Positions 9,616-19,260 of a DNA stretch of 64,000 bases are shown piece by piece; position 1 is the first letter of the stretch; every line of letters begins with the position of its first letter. Origin of the DNA: Alphaproteobacteria bacterium LSUCC0684 (GTDB taxonomy: Bacteria > Pseudomonadota > Alphaproteobacteria > Puniceispirillales > UBA1172). The notes under the pieces were generated by a model. It searched no databases and was not told the DNA's origin. It was given only the letters and a program-made list of their open reading frames with translations. The stretch spans positions 1,450,638 through 1,514,637 of the forward strand of contig CP166130.1 of the NCBI GenBank assembly GCA_041228335.1, written 5' to 3'. The translations under genes and the position numbers were made by a program.

Positions 9616-9673
9616 TCCAGGCCTATTCAGGAGATTCTTATTTAGTTTCTGAAACTATCTGAACATATGCGCC

Positions 9674-10093
9674 TCAGGTCATGACTGTCAGCATAAAACC
9701 CATAATGGCGCAGGTTGCCACTACGCCCGTTAACTGAGCGGCCATAACAGTAATATTGATCTTGCTTGAAAGCCTCTCCTCCATCGCGGCCATATCTTTG
9801 CGTAACCTCTCCTCCATCACAGCCATATCCTTGCGGAGGCTCTCTTCCATTATGGCCATATCCTTGCGGAGGCTCTCTTCCATTGTGGCCATATCCTTGC
9901 GGAGGCTCTCTTCCATTGTCGCCATATCCTTGCGCAGGTCCTCTCCCAGATGGGTAAGATCCACTTTGGTCGCGAGGCGATCATCTAGCAGGCTGGCGTA
10001 ATGGTTGGCCAGCACCTCAGCCAGTGCGGTGTCCATCCCGGCCTTGGCCAGATCTTTCACAAACTTATGGGTGTCGAAGGCAAGTGACGTCAT
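9674..10093 (-). CDS. DUF1640-like coiled-coil protein with hendecad repeats and a C-terminal membrane segment
   Basis: 139 residues. The N-terminal part (FDTHKFVKDLAKAGMDTALAE) resembles DUF1640/CCDC90-type proteins. Residues about 50-108 are an unbroken coiled coil built from five near-identical 11-residue units of the form SLRKDMATMEE, with changes only at a few positions. A hydrophobic segment near the C-terminus (AQLTGVVATCAIMGFMLTV) should anchor it in the membrane. Function is unknown; homologues are variable in repeat number. The repeat array is also visible in the DNA. Confidence 0.75.
   Translation of the reverse strand: MTSLAFDTHKFVKDLAKAGMDTALAEVLANHYASLLDDRLATKVDLTHLGEDLRKDMATMEESLRKDMATMEESLRKDMAIMEESLRKDMAVMEERLRKDMAAMEERLSSKINITVMAAQLTGVVATCAIMGFMLTVMT
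9774..9938 (-). repeat. Five tandem 33-bp repeats inside the coiled-coil gene
   Basis: Units begin at 9774, 9807, 9840, 9873 and 9906. The middle three are nearly identical (core GGCCATATCCTTGCGGAGG) and the outer ones have diverged by several bases. Because 33 is a multiple of three, each unit adds one 11-residue coiled-coil hendecad without shifting the frame. Copy number could vary between strains by slippage or recombination. Confidence 0.95.
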
Positions 10094-10275
10094 TCTCTTT
10101 TCTAAGCCGCAAGGTAAACCACGTCAAGAGTTTGATTTATGTAACAGTTTTCCCTAATAAGCGACAACGCCATTCATTTCGGAACAATTTCAGTAAACAC
10201 AAACTGACCTGCGGGTAATATCGATTGCACAAATGCTTATTAACTATTTGATTATAAGACATTTTAATAAGGAAA

Positions 10276-10367
10276 TGGCGGAGGGGAAGGGATTCGAACC
10301 CCCGAAAGGAATTTCTTCCTTTAACGATTTAGCAAACCGCCGCCTTCAGCCACTCGGCCACCCCTCC
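10276..10367 (-). tRNA. tRNA-Ser (anticodon GCU)
   Basis: A 92-nt type II tRNA including an encoded CCA at 10276-10278. The acceptor arm is GGAGGGG pairing with CCCCTCC, the D arm contains GGCCGAGTGGCTGAAGGC, the anticodon loop TTGCTAA gives anticodon GCU, the long variable arm is typical of serine tRNAs, and the T arm is GGGGGTTCGAATCCC. It reads AGC/AGU codons. Confidence 0.97.
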
Positions 10368-10585
10368 GCGAAAAGTGGGTCAATGGGCAAAGCCCCACGG
10401 CGTATGCATGACTTCTTCCTACCGTTAAGCGTCGCCTCTGTCAAATGCCAAAATTGTGTCTTTTCATGATTGGTGGAAAGGCCTGCCCTTTGCCTTGCCT
10501 CCACGGGCTTGCCCGCAGGCTGACATGCTGGCAAGATGCCCCATCATCTGACCACATCTTCACCATCCTGAGAGAAGTAATCACC

Positions 10586-11338
10586 ATGGCACAGCCCTCC
10601 ATCCGCCTCATTGTCTTTGATAAGGACGGTGTTCTGCTTGATCTTGAACGCACCTGGATGCCGGTGGTTGTTGCCATGGCGGAATATCTGGTGAATAGAC
10701 TTGACGGCAAGGCGGACAGGGATGCGCTGCTGGCGGCGGTGGGGGTGAATATCACCCCCGGCACTAATACCGGCAGCATCGTTGAGAACGGGGCTTTTGC
10801 CGCCGGAACTTTTGCCGAAATGCGCGATATCTGGGCAGGAATGGAGCCGGGCCTGATACCTGTTTTTGATGATCACGCCCGCTATCGTGCCGACATCCTC
10901 CGTATCAGCCAGGAAACCGTCCGCGGCAAGACTGTCGCCAAAGGCAATGTCCGAAAGGCATTGATGGAACTGAAAGATCAAGGCTATGCGCTGGCGCTGG
11001 CAACCAACGACAATACCGACAGCGCCCATATCAACCTTGATGACATGGGAATCCGCAATCTCTTTGATGCGATCATCTGCGCCGATAGCGGCTTTGGCCG
11101 CAAGCCCGAAGCCGGCGGGCTACTTGAATGTTGCCGCCGCTGCGGATGCAAGCCCGCTGAAGCCGTGATGATCGGTGATACCGCAACGGATTGGGCCGCG
11201 GCCAATAATGCCGGATACAAGGGCTTTATCACCATCGCCAATGGCACAATGCAAAAACCTGAATACATCCCCGAAACGGATGCCGTTCTGCCCAGTATCG
11301 AAGGTCTTGGTGAGGTAATCCGGCGGCTCTTTTCCTAG
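10586..11338 (+). CDS. HAD superfamily hydrolase, phosphoglycolate phosphatase-like
   Basis: 250 residues. HAD motif I is [10 protein letters not shown] with the nucleophile and acid Asp, motif II is LATND, the motif III Lys is in FGRKPEAGG, and motif IV is [17 protein letters not shown] helical cap lies between motifs I and II. Such enzymes dephosphorylate small phosphorylated metabolites; phosphoglycolate is only the nearest named substrate. The start at 10586 is preferred over 10445 because the HAD fold begins directly after it and AGAGAAG lies upstream. Its stop codon overlaps that of gatB within one CTAG tetramer. Confidence 0.88.
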   Translation: MAQPSIRLIVFDKDGVLLDLERTWMPVVVAMAEYLVNRLDGKADRDALLAAVGVNITPGTNTGSIVENGAFAAGTFAEMRDIWAGMEPGLIPVFDDHARYRADILRISQETVRGKTVAKGNVRKALMELKDQGYALALATNDNTDSAHINLDDMGIRNLFDAIICADSGFGRKPEAGGLLECCRRCGCKPAEAVMIGDTATDWAAANNAGYKGFITIANGTMQKPEYIPETDAVLPSIEGLGEVIRRLFS

Positions 11339-12798
11339 CCGTCGAGTTTTGTCTTTAGCAACTGGTTGACCATGCCGGGATTGGCCTGCCCTTTGGAAGC
11401 TTTCATCACCTGACCGACAAAGAAACCGAACAGTTTATCCTTGCCGCCGCGATATTCCTCAACCTTGTCCATATTCTCGGCCAGCACGGTATCGATCATG
11501 GCCTCGATCGCCCCGGTATCGGAAACCTGTCGCAGCCCCTTTTCTCCGATGATCTTTTCGGGGTCTGCACCGGTTTCAACCATATCAGCGAACACATCCT
11601 TGGCGATCCGGCCTGAGATTGTGCCATCGCTGATCAGGCCCACCAATATCCCGAGCTGATCCGGCGAAACCGGGCTTTCCTCAAGGGTTTTACCCAACTT
11701 GTTGAGGGCACCGAAAAGTTCCACCGTCATCCAGTTTGCCGCGAGCTTGGCATCACGTCCCTTGGCAACCGCCTCATAGAATGCCGCGGTTTCCCGATCC
11801 TCGCTGATCACGGTCGCATCATAGGGGGTGAGTCCGTACTGGCTGATCAGCCGCGCCTTGAGGGCGTCGGGCAACTCCGGCAGGCTTGAGCGGATTTCCG
11901 CAACCCAGGCTTCATCCAGAACGAGCGGCAGGAGATCCGGATCAGGGAAATAGCGATAATCATGGGCATCTTCCTTTGAGCGCATGGCGCGGGTCATGCC
12001 CGTGCTGGTGTCAAACAGCCGGGTTTCCTGATCGATTGCCCCGCCGTCTTCGAGAATTTCGATCTGGCGGGCAACCTCGCTATTGATCGCCTGGGCAATA
12101 AACCGGATGGAATTGAGGTTCTTTGTCTCGGTACGGGTGCCGAAAGGCTCACCTGGCCTTCGGACCGACACGTTGCAATCCGCCCGAAGCGAGCCTTCTT
12201 CCATATTCCCGTCGCAAGTGCCAAGAAAACGGAGGATTGAGCGAAGTTTGCTGACATAGGCGGCGGCTTCCTCGGCGGATCTCATATCCGGACGGGAGAC
12301 AATTTCCATGAGCGCCACCCCGGACCGGTTGAGATCGATATAGGATTTGCTCGGATGCTGGTCATGCAGGGATTTGCCTGCATCCTGTTCGAGGTGAAGC
12401 CGTTCGATCCCGATCGTGCGCGTTGTCCCATCTTTAAGATCGATGGTGATACTGCCTTCACCGATAATCGGCTGCTTGTACTGGCTGATCTGATACCCTT
12501 GGGGAAGATCGGCATAGAAATAGTTCTTGCGATCAAAAACACTGACGAGATTGACCTCGGCATTAATGCCGAGGCCGGTACGGACCGCCTGCTCGACGCA
12601 AAAACGGTTGATCACCGGAAGCATCCCCGGCATCGCTGCGTCCACCAGCGAGACATGTTCGTTAGGCCCGGCCCCGAACGACGCCGAGGACCCGGAAAAG
12701 AGCTTCGAGTTGCTGGAGACCTGGGCGTGGACTTCAAGGCCGATGACGACTTCCCAGAGGCCGCTACGGCCTTTGACCAGTTTCGAGTTTTCCGTCAT
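11335..12798 (-). CDS. gatB: Asp-tRNA(Asn)/Glu-tRNA(Gln) amidotransferase subunit B
   Basis: 487 residues. The tRNA-binding and kinase subunit of GatCAB, which converts Glu-tRNA(Gln) and/or Asp-tRNA(Asn) to the amide form. The N-terminus [11 protein letters not shown], then [18 protein letters not shown] and [19 protein letters not shown], are the GatB signature, and the C-terminal 150 residues form the YqeY-like tRNA-binding tail. It overlaps the end of gatA by 4 nt (ATGA), so translation is probably coupled. GatB tail-to-tail overlaps the HAD gene. Confidence 0.97.
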   Translation of the reverse strand: MTENSKLVKGRSGLWEVVIGLEVHAQVSSNSKLFSGSSASFGAGPNEHVSLVDAAMPGMLPVINRFCVEQAVRTGLGINAEVNLVSVFDRKNYFYADLPQGYQISQYKQPIIGEGSITIDLKDGTTRTIGIERLHLEQDAGKSLHDQHPSKSYIDLNRSGVALMEIVSRPDMRSAEEAAAYVSKLRSILRFLGTCDGNMEEGSLRADCNVSVRRPGEPFGTRTETKNLNSIRFIAQAINSEVARQIEILEDGGAIDQETRLFDTSTGMTRAMRSKEDAHDYRYFPDPDLLPLVLDEAWVAEIRSSLPELPDALKARLISQYGLTPYDATVISEDRETAAFYEAVAKGRDAKLAANWMTVELFGALNKLGKTLEESPVSPDQLGILVGLISDGTISGRIAKDVFADMVETGADPEKIIGEKGLRQVSDTGAIEAMIDTVLAENMDKVEEYRGGKDKLFGFFVGQVMKASKGQANPGMVNQLLKTKLDG

Positions 12799-14279
12799 GA
12801 CCTGCCTCCTGCGGCCTCGGTTGCGAGGGCGGTAAACCCAGCCGCTTTCTCAACGGCCCGCCCTGCCCGGATAAGCACGTCCTCACGGAAGGAGGGCGCG
12901 ATCAGTTGCAGGCCCAGCGGCAAGCCGTTCACGGCAAGCCCCGACGGTACCGACATCGCCGGAACCCCGGCCAGACTTGCTGGAACGGTGAATACATCGT
13001 TGAGATACATCGTCACCGGATCAGTGATTTTCTGGCCGATCGGGAACGCCGCCGAAGGCGTTGCGGGCGTCAACAGAAGATCAACCGCATCAAAGGCTGA
13101 GATAAAATCCTGCTGAATTAGACGCCGTGTCTTCTGGGCCTTGAGATAATAAGCATCATAATAGCCAGCCGAAAGAACATAGGTACCGATCAGAATTCGT
13201 CTTGTGACCTCATCCCCGAAACCTGCAGCACGGGTGGCGGCATACATCTCGTCAAGGGATTTGCCCTCAACCCGGGCGCCGTAGCGCACCCCGTCGTAAC
13301 GCGCCAGATTGGAGGAGGCTTCTGCCGGTGCCACGATATAATAGGCTGGCAGAGCATATTTGGTATGCGGCAGGGAAACCTCGACACAAGTAGCCCCGGC
13401 ATCCTCAAGCCATTTCCGCCCCTCTTCCCAGAGCGATACGATCGCGCTGTCCATGCCATCCATCGTATATTCGGCAGGGATACCGATCTTCAGCCCCTTG
13501 ACCCCGTCTTCAATCTCCTTGAGCAGATCCGGCATGGGGTCGGCGACCGAGGTGGAATCCCCCGGATCATGACTTGCCATGGACTGGAGCATAAGGGCGG
13601 CGTCTTCCACCGTCCGGCAGATCGGCCCTGCCTGATCAAGAGAGGAGGCAAAGGCCACAATGCCGCGGCGTGAACAGCGTCCATAGGTAGGCTTAACGCC
13701 AACCACCCCGCAGAACGCCGCAGGCTGGCGGATGGAACCGCCGGTATCCGTGCCCGTTGCCATCAGCGATGAGCGCGCCGCAACTGACGCCGCCGAGCCA
13801 CCTGAAGAGCCGCCAGGGGCGTAGGCGTTATCGTCACCGGAAACTTTCCAGGGCGAGATAACCGGCCCACGGGCGCTGGTTTCATTTGCTGAACCCATGG
13901 CAAATTCATCACAGTTCAGCTTCCCCAGCATCACGGCGCCGTCATTCCAGAGATTTTGCGTCACCGTGGATTCGTATACCGGCTTATAGCCGTTGAGGAT
14001 GTTTGAGCAGGCCGTTGTCTCAACCCCTTCGGTGCAGAAGAGATCCTTGACGCCGACCGGTATCCCTTCAAGCGGACGGGCCTCGCCGGCGGCAATACGC
14101 TCATCGCTTGCCCTTGCCATGGCCCGGGCCTTATCCGCCGTAACCTCGGTATAAGCGTTGAGGCCTTCGGTCTCGGCGGCCGCATCGAGATAGGCTGCCG
14201 TCAGTTCGGTTGCTGAAATTTCCTTTGCAGCCAGTGCCTTTATGGCCTGGGCTGCCGTAAGATCAAGACAGGTGCTCAT
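12795..14279 (-). CDS. gatA: Asp-tRNA(Asn)/Glu-tRNA(Gln) amidotransferase subunit A
   Basis: 494 residues. The amidase subunit of GatCAB, which frees ammonia from glutamine for the transamidation done by GatB. The amidase-signature Ser-cis-Ser-Lys triad is Lys78 (VGVKDLF), Ser158 (PGGSSGGSA) and Ser182 (TGGSIRQPA). It overlaps gatC upstream by 4 nt and gatB downstream by 4 nt. Length is standard. Confidence 0.97.
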   Translation of the reverse strand: MSTCLDLTAAQAIKALAAKEISATELTAAYLDAAAETEGLNAYTEVTADKARAMARASDERIAAGEARPLEGIPVGVKDLFCTEGVETTACSNILNGYKPVYESTVTQNLWNDGAVMLGKLNCDEFAMGSANETSARGPVISPWKVSGDDNAYAPGGSSGGSAASVAARSSLMATGTDTGGSIRQPAAFCGVVGVKPTYGRCSRRGIVAFASSLDQAGPICRTVEDAALMLQSMASHDPGDSTSVADPMPDLLKEIEDGVKGLKIGIPAEYTMDGMDSAIVSLWEEGRKWLEDAGATCVEVSLPHTKYALPAYYIVAPAEASSNLARYDGVRYGARVEGKSLDEMYAATRAAGFGDEVTRRILIGTYVLSAGYYDAYYLKAQKTRRLIQQDFISAFDAVDLLLTPATPSAAFPIGQKITDPVTMYLNDVFTVPASLAGVPAMSVPSGLAVNGLPLGLQLIAPSFREDVLIRAGRAVEKAAGFTALATEAAGGRS

Positions 14280-14563
14280 TCCACCACCTTTGGGACAACA
14301 AAGAAGCCGGACATGGTTTCCGGCGCATTGGCAACAACATCTTCTTGGATATTGCCATCGGTCACCTGATCGTCCCGCATCGGCAGGGCGTGACCGGTGA
14401 CACTGGAAAGCGGTTCGACATCATCGGTATTGACTTCGTTCAGCTGCTCGATCCAGGAAAGGATGCCGTTCAGCTCCTGGGCCATCGGCTCAAGCCGGTC
14501 GTCGCCGATATCGATACGGGCGAGACGGGCAATTCGGGAAACGGTGGATTTGTCGACAGACAT
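14276..14563 (-). CDS. gatC: Asp-tRNA(Asn)/Glu-tRNA(Gln) amidotransferase subunit C
   Basis: 95 residues. The small subunit that wraps around and stabilises GatA-GatB. The start [16 protein letters not shown] and the central [19 protein letters not shown] are typical, as is the C-terminal FFVVPKVVE. The ATG at 14563 gives the family length and lies 9 nt after AGAG; an in-frame ATG at 14569 is also possible, while the frame open to 14929 runs over ruvX and is rejected. It is first of the gatCAB operon and divergent from ruvX with about 55 nt between starts. Confidence 0.93.
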   Translation of the reverse strand: MSVDKSTVSRIARLARIDIGDDRLEPMAQELNGILSWIEQLNEVNTDDVEPLSSVTGHALPMRDDQVTDGNIQEDVVANAPETMSGFFVVPKVVE

Positions 14564-14618
14564 GGCCATTTGCTCTATGAATGGGGAGTATGTAACCAGA
14601 GGGGTAATAGCATCGGTT

Positions 14619-15092
14619 ATGCCTGTATGCAAGATAGACGAGATCAGGGCACTTGTACCATCCGGCAAGCGGCTCATCGGCCTTGACGTTGGCAAGAAAA
14701 CCATCGGCCTTGCCACCTGTGATGCCAGTTGGACGATCGCGACCCCGCATTCGATCCTGTGGCGGCAGAAATTCACCCCGGATATGGAAAAACTCTTCGC
14801 CCTTATTGACCGGGAAGAAACCATCGGCGGCATGGTCATCGGCTGGCCGAAAAACATGGATGGAAGCGAAGGTCCCCGATGTGATTCCATCCGTGACTTC
14901 ACCCATGCCATGCTTCGCCTGCGCGACATGCCTGTTGCGTTTCAGGATGAACGCCTTTCCACCGCCGCCGTCGAATCTGCCATGCTCAGCGCTGACATGA
15001 CCCGCCAGAAGCGCCATCTTAAGCGCGATGCACTGGCGGCAGGCTGGATCCTGCAATCAGCACTGGACGCGATAGCCTCACCCGATATATAA
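14619..15092 (+). CDS. ruvX: Holliday junction resolvase-like / pre-16S rRNA nuclease
   Basis: 157 residues of the YqgF/RuvX family, RNase H-fold nucleases that in E. coli mature the 5' end of 16S rRNA. The first strand holds [15 protein letters not shown] with the catalytic Asp, followed by [14 protein letters not shown] and [13 protein letters not shown] with a second acidic site; the end has [15 protein letters not shown]. The start at 14619 was chosen by length and because upstream codons overlap gatC on the other strand. It leads a ruvX-pyrB-pyrC'-plsY run, with pyrB 7 nt downstream. Confidence 0.92.
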   Translation: MPVCKIDEIRALVPSGKRLIGLDVGKKTIGLATCDASWTIATPHSILWRQKFTPDMEKLFALIDREETIGGMVIGWPKNMDGSEGPRCDSIRDFTHAMLRLRDMPVAFQDERLSTAAVESAMLSADMTRQKRHLKRDALAAGWILQSALDAIASPDI

Positions 15093-15099
15093 GCAAGCC

Positions 15100-16131
15100 A
15101 TGTCAGGTCAGCGCACATCGGCAGACAGCAAGGCCGATACCCACGATAAAGCCGGAAATGAAGGGCTGGCGAGCGCCGCCCGTAACCCTGAAGCATTTGC
15201 CAGACTCGACCAGCAGCATCTGCTGGGCATCGAAGGCATGTCCCGACCGGTGATCGAAGGCTTGATTGACCGGGCGAACCAGTTTGCGGAATTGCCCAGC
15301 CGTGAAATCCTCACGCATTTGAAGGGGATTACCGTCTTCAACCTGTTTTTTGAAAATTCCACGCGTACCCGTGTCAGTTTTGATCTGGCGGCGCGCAAGA
15401 TCGGCGCTTCGGTGGTCAATGTGCCGGTTTCCACGTCATCCATCAAGAAAGGTGAAAGCCTCCTCGATACGGCGGTGACCCTCAATGCCATGCATCCTGA
15501 TATACTGGTCATGCGGCATCATAATTCCGGCGCCAGCCTGATGCTTTCCCGCCATGTCGATGCCGCGGTGGTGAACGCAGGCGACGGCCGTCACGAACAT
15601 CCCACCCAGGCCCTGCTTGATGCCCTGACCATCAAGCGCAGACTCGGGCAGATCACCGGGCTTAAAATCGCCATCTGCGGTGATATCGCCAACAGTCGGG
15701 TGGCCCGGTCCAATATCCATCTTCTTTCCACCCTTGGGGCGGAAATTCGTCTTGTCAGTCCGTCGACGCTACTGCCGGCCGGTATCAGCAATATGGGCGT
15801 TGAATGCCACCATGACCTGATGGAGGGGATCGAAGGGGTTGATATCGTCATGCTGCTGCGCTTGCAGACAGAACGCATGCAGGGAACCGAGACCCCGTCG
15901 CAACGTGAATTCTTCCATCTTTTCGGGCTTGATGCAGCTAAACTAAGTGAAGCGGCGCCAAATGCCCTGATCATGCATCCCGGCCCCATGAACAGGGGCG
16001 TTGAGATTGACAGCGCTCTCGCCGATGATGTTGAGCGCAGCCTGATCACGATGCAGGTGGATATGGGTGTTGCCGTCCGCATGGCCTGCCTCGAAGCTGT
16101 CGCCGCCAGACGTCAGGAAGGAACAGGTTGA
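15100..16131 (+). CDS. pyrB: Aspartate carbamoyltransferase catalytic subunit
   Basis: 343 residues. Forms carbamoyl-aspartate from carbamoyl phosphate and aspartate in pyrimidine synthesis. The carbamoyl-phosphate motif [18 protein letters not shown], the MRHHNSGA loop, [10 protein letters not shown] and the C-terminal [13 protein letters not shown] are all present. An extra stretch of about 30 polar residues precedes the usual start and may be disordered. The stop overlaps the ATG of the dihydroorotase homologue (TGATG), consistent with assembly of the two proteins into one complex. Confidence 0.96.
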   Translation: MSGQRTSADSKADTHDKAGNEGLASAARNPEAFARLDQQHLLGIEGMSRPVIEGLIDRANQFAELPSREILTHLKGITVFNLFFENSTRTRVSFDLAARKIGASVVNVPVSTSSIKKGESLLDTAVTLNAMHPDILVMRHHNSGASLMLSRHVDAAVVNAGDGRHEHPTQALLDALTIKRRLGQITGLKIAICGDIANSRVARSNIHLLSTLGAEIRLVSPSTLLPAGISNMGVECHHDLMEGIEGVDIVMLLRLQTERMQGTETPSQREFFHLFGLDAAKLSEAAPNALIMHPGPMNRGVEIDSALADDVERSLITMQVDMGVAVRMACLEAVAARRQEGTG

Positions 16132-17441
16132 TGAGCCGGACCTTTTTTGACCATATCCACCTTGTTGATCCATCTACGGGCTGGGATAAAACCGCTTCGG
16201 TTCTAATCGAGGATGGCAGAATTGCCGCCGTCGATGACCCTGCGAAGATAGGCCCGCCCCCATCCGATGCCACCATCATCACTGCAGAAAATGCCGTTCT
16301 TGCACCAGGACTGGTGGATATGCGCGTGCAATCACGCAATCCCGGTCATGCCTATCAGGAAAGTCGGCAGAGCCTGACCGAAGCGGCCATCGCAGGCGGG
16401 ATCACCACCATGGTCTGCCTGCCAAACACAGCACCGGTGCTGGATGACCCAGACAGTCTCGCCGCGCTTGTTCGCCACGATCGCAACGAAAAGAGGGCCA
16501 CCCCGCGGATCTTCGCCTATGGGGCGGCAACACGCAATCTGGACAACGAACATATGGCGGAACTGGGATTGCTGGCCGAAGCCGGCGCCGTAGGCTTTAC
16601 CAATGGCATCATCCCTATTGCCGACAGCCTGGTCATGCGCCGGATCATGGATTACGCCGCAATGCTGGACAAACCCGTCATCCAGCATGCTGAAGACATG
16701 TCTCTGGCCGCGGGCGGGGAGATGAATGAAGGGGAAAACTCGACACGTCTCGGGCTGCGTGGAATTCCGGCCGAAGCCGAAGAGGTCATGATCGCGCGGG
16801 ATATCACTCTTGCCAGGCTGACAGGTGCCCGCTACCACATCGCGCATGTTTCCACCGCCCGCGGGGTTGATCTGGTGCGCCGGGCCAAGGCGGAGGGGAT
16901 CAGTGTCACCTGCGATACCGCCCCGCCTTATTACCTGTTGAACGATGTTGCCGCCCTTCAATACGACACCCGCTTTCAACTCTCCCCGCCATTAAGAGGC
17001 GATACCGACAGGCAGGCCGTGCTCGCCGGCATCATCGATGGCACGATTGACTGTATCGCCAGCGATCACGCGCCCCAGGACAGGGATTCCAAGCTTCTGC
17101 CCTTCGGTATTGCCGCCCGGGGCAGTTCCGGTCTTGAAACCCTGCTTGCTCTTGTGCTTGGCCTTTATACAGATGGACATCTGCCACTCTTGAGGGCGAT
17201 GGAGCTGATTTCGACTGCACCGGCTGTCCTGCTTGACCTGCCCGGTGGCAGTCTTGCCCCTGGCGCCACCGCCGATATGGTGCTGTTTGCACCTGAAAGA
17301 GGCTGGCAGATCAGGGGGGGCGCCTTCCGTTCGCTCTCCAAATCCACCCCGTTTGAAGGCCACCCTGTTCAGGGCAAAGTGATCAGCACATGGATAGACG
17401 GCAAGATGGCATTCAAGGCAGATCCCCCCCATGGAACCTGA
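16131..17441 (+). CDS. Dihydroorotase homologue, probably non-catalytic (PyrC' type)
   Basis: 436 residues with an amidohydrolase fold and the dihydroorotase family layout (PGLVDM, GGITTMVCLPNTAPVLDDP, IASDHAPQD). The metal-binding HxH of active enzymes is replaced by Arg65-Val66-Gln67, and the usual PHH segment reads APPYYLLND, although the His in VIQHAED and IAHVS remain. Loss of these ligands is known from PyrC' proteins of pseudomonads, which do not catalyse but hold aspartate carbamoyltransferase together. The ATG at 16131 overlaps the pyrB stop; an in-frame TTG just before it is rejected. A separate active dihydroorotase should exist elsewhere. Confidence 0.88.
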   Translation: MSRTFFDHIHLVDPSTGWDKTASVLIEDGRIAAVDDPAKIGPPPSDATIITAENAVLAPGLVDMRVQSRNPGHAYQESRQSLTEAAIAGGITTMVCLPNTAPVLDDPDSLAALVRHDRNEKRATPRIFAYGAATRNLDNEHMAELGLLAEAGAVGFTNGIIPIADSLVMRRIMDYAAMLDKPVIQHAEDMSLAAGGEMNEGENSTRLGLRGIPAEAEEVMIARDITLARLTGARYHIAHVSTARGVDLVRRAKAEGISVTCDTAPPYYLLNDVAALQYDTRFQLSPPLRGDTDRQAVLAGIIDGTIDCIASDHAPQDRDSKLLPFGIAARGSSGLETLLALVLGLYTDGHLPLLRAMELISTAPAVLLDLPGGSLAPGATADMVLFAPERGWQIRGGAFRSLSKSTPFEGHPVQGKVISTWIDGKMAFKADPPHGT

Positions 17442-18039
17442 TCTCTTGTCTATTGGTCTTGTTGCGCTCGGGGCCTATCTTCTCTGCTCCCTGCCCTTCG
17501 GCCTCATCATCGCCCGCCTGATGGGGCTCGGTGACCTCCGCCAGATCGGTAGCGGCAATATCGGTGCAACCAATGTTCTTCGCACCGGCAGCAAATCCGC
17601 CACTGCTGCTACCCTGATCCTCGATATCGGCAAAGGTGCCGTCGCCGTTCTCATCACCGGCCAGACCACCGGATCCTCAACGCTGGTTGCCATAGCTGCG
17701 GTGCTCAGCGTTGTCGGCCACTGTTTTCCCGTCTGGCTCAGATTCAAGGGGGGCAAAGGCGTTGCCACCGGCATCGGCGTGGTTGTTGCTATGCATCCGC
17801 TGTCCGGCCTGGCAATGATAGCCTGCTGGATTGCCACCGCCGCCATCACACGGATTTCTTCAGCGGCGGCGATTGTATCCTATCTTGCCGCCCCTGTTTT
17901 TCTATTTCTTCTTGCCGATGATACCGCGCGACTTCCGCTGGCCATTGCTGCCCTCATAATTGCCATCCTTTCCATCATTCGGCATCGGGCGAATATCAGC
18001 CGTCTGCTGGCTGGAACAGAGCCAAAAATCGGCCGTTGA
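17431..18039 (+). CDS. plsY: Acyl-phosphate:glycerol-3-phosphate acyltransferase
   Basis: 202 residues. An inner-membrane enzyme that starts phospholipid synthesis by acylating glycerol-3-phosphate from acyl-phosphate. About five hydrophobic helices are visible. The three conserved cytoplasmic loops are present: GSGNIGATNVLRTGSK, RFKGGKGVATGIGV, and RHRANISRLLAGTEPKI at the C-terminus. It overlaps the end of the dihydroorotase homologue by 11 nt and is followed by dprA after 55 nt. Confidence 0.95.
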   Translation: MEPDLLSIGLVALGAYLLCSLPFGLIIARLMGLGDLRQIGSGNIGATNVLRTGSKSATAATLILDIGKGAVAVLITGQTTGSSTLVAIAAVLSVVGHCFPVWLRFKGGKGVATGIGVVVAMHPLSGLAMIACWIATAAITRISSAAAIVSYLAAPVFLFLLADDTARLPLAIAALIIAILSIIRHRANISRLLAGTEPKIGR

Positions 18040-18055
18040 TTTCACTCTTAATCCG

Positions 18056-18094
18056 TTAACGATATTTTAAGACATTATCTTTATACTGTCCGGT
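18056..18094 (+). promoter_or_regulatory. CtrA-like box overlapping a possible leaderless dprA promoter
   Basis: TTAA at 18056-18059 and TTAA at 18067-18070 are separated by exactly 7 nt, matching the TTAA-N7-TTAA consensus of the alphaproteobacterial cell-cycle regulator CtrA. A -10-like TATACT follows at 18082-18087, placing the predicted transcription start at or next to the dprA ATG at 18095. No Shine-Dalgarno sequence is present. The CtrA box would then cover the -35 region, as at CtrA-activated promoters. Confidence 0.5.
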
Positions 18095-19198
18095 ATGAAG
18101 ATTGCGGAAAAGATTGCTCGTCTGCGTCTAATTCGCAGCAACACCATCGGGCCCATAACTTTCCTGACATTGATCAAGCGCTATGGTAGCGCCCTTGAAG
18201 CAATTGACAGACTGCCGGAGTTGACACGCCGTAGCAATGTCCGGGTCAGGCTGACCACCAAGACCATGATCGAAGATGAGATGGCCAGCCTTGAGAAGAT
18301 TGGCGGCTGGATGATTGTCCGTGGTGAAGACAGCTACCCCGCCAGCCTGGATGCGTTCGATGATGCGCCGGGATGTCTTTCGGTGATTGGCCACACGCCG
18401 CTTCTGCATCGTCCGGCTGTATCTATTGTCGGGTCGCGCAACTCCTCTGCCAATGCCATGACCTTTTGTGAGCAGATTGCAACAGAACTCGGAGAGCATG
18501 GATTTGTCGTTGCATCCGGGCTTGCCCGCGGCATTGATGCCGCCGCGCATCTGGGCGGGCTTGCTGGCGGTACGATCGCGGTTCTTGGTGGCGGGGTGGA
18601 TCAGATCTACCCGAGGGAAAACGAAAAACTCTATCAGCGTGTCTGCGCCGAAGGCGTGGTGATATCGGAAATGCCCTTTGGCATGCAACCGCTGGCCCGT
18701 CATTTTCCGATCCGCAACCGGATCATTGCGTCATTGAGTCTGGCCACCCTGGTGGTTGAAGCCGGGCTCAAATCAGGCTCGCTTATTACCGCCCAGGAAG
18801 CGAGCGATCGCGGCCGTGAGGTGCTGGCCGTGCCCGGAATACCGCTTGATCCCCGCTCTTACGGGTGCAATGATTTGATTCGTGATGGCGCCGTTCTCAT
18901 TCGTAATATCGATGATATCCTGGAGGTCGTGCAAGACTATGATATGCACGCACCTGATCCGAAATCTGTTATCGAGGCGGCTGAACCCAGCCGTTCCATC
19001 TCTCCCGAAGATCTAACCCATGCCCATGCAGAATTGCGAAAGTTTTTAAGTTTTGACCCCATCGAGGTTGACGAATTGATCCGGCGATGTCATTTGTCAG
19101 CTTCGGTGGTAAACGTGGCGTTGCTGGAAATGGAGCTTGCCGGGGTCGTCACCCGGCTCTATGGAAACCGCGTTACGCTCACCTACGAAAAGAACTAA
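18095..19198 (+). CDS. dprA: DNA-processing protein DprA
   Basis: 367 residues. Binds incoming single-stranded DNA during natural transformation and loads RecA. The Rossmann core has VSIVGSRNSSANAM, ASGLARGIDAAAHLGG, AVLGGGVDQIYP and FPIRNRIIASLS, and the C-terminus is the winged-helix DprA tail (FDPIEVDELIRRCHLS). Upstream lies a CtrA-like box with a -10 placed for a leaderless start. It precedes topA by 62 nt, a common alphaproteobacterial order. No other competence gene is in the window. Confidence 0.95.
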   Translation: MKIAEKIARLRLIRSNTIGPITFLTLIKRYGSALEAIDRLPELTRRSNVRVRLTTKTMIEDEMASLEKIGGWMIVRGEDSYPASLDAFDDAPGCLSVIGHTPLLHRPAVSIVGSRNSSANAMTFCEQIATELGEHGFVVASGLARGIDAAAHLGGLAGGTIAVLGGGVDQIYPRENEKLYQRVCAEGVVISEMPFGMQPLARHFPIRNRIIASLSLATLVVEAGLKSGSLITAQEASDRGREVLAVPGIPLDPRSYGCNDLIRDGAVLIRNIDDILEVVQDYDMHAPDPKSVIEAAEPSRSISPEDLTHAHAELRKFLSFDPIEVDELIRRCHLSASVVNVALLEMELAGVVTRLYGNRVTLTYEKN

Positions 19199-19260
19199 GT
19201 TACTGTAATCACTAGTATCTGCAGCCATTGCGCAGTCGCACATAGCAGGACCAAGGTACC

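Noticed and set aside
9643-9657. TAGTTTC-T-GAAACTA palindrome between the thioesterase and coiled-coil genes
   Set aside because: Single-base loop cannot form a hairpin as drawn and there is no T-run; as a terminator or operator it is not supported.
9774-9938. Possible CRISPR-like array of 33-bp repeats
   Set aside because: The units are contiguous without spacers and encode an in-frame coiled coil; there are no cas genes.
12355-13116. Open frame of 253 codons on the plus strand across gatB and gatA
   Set aside because: Antisense to both subunits of a complete amidotransferase; no recognisable domain.
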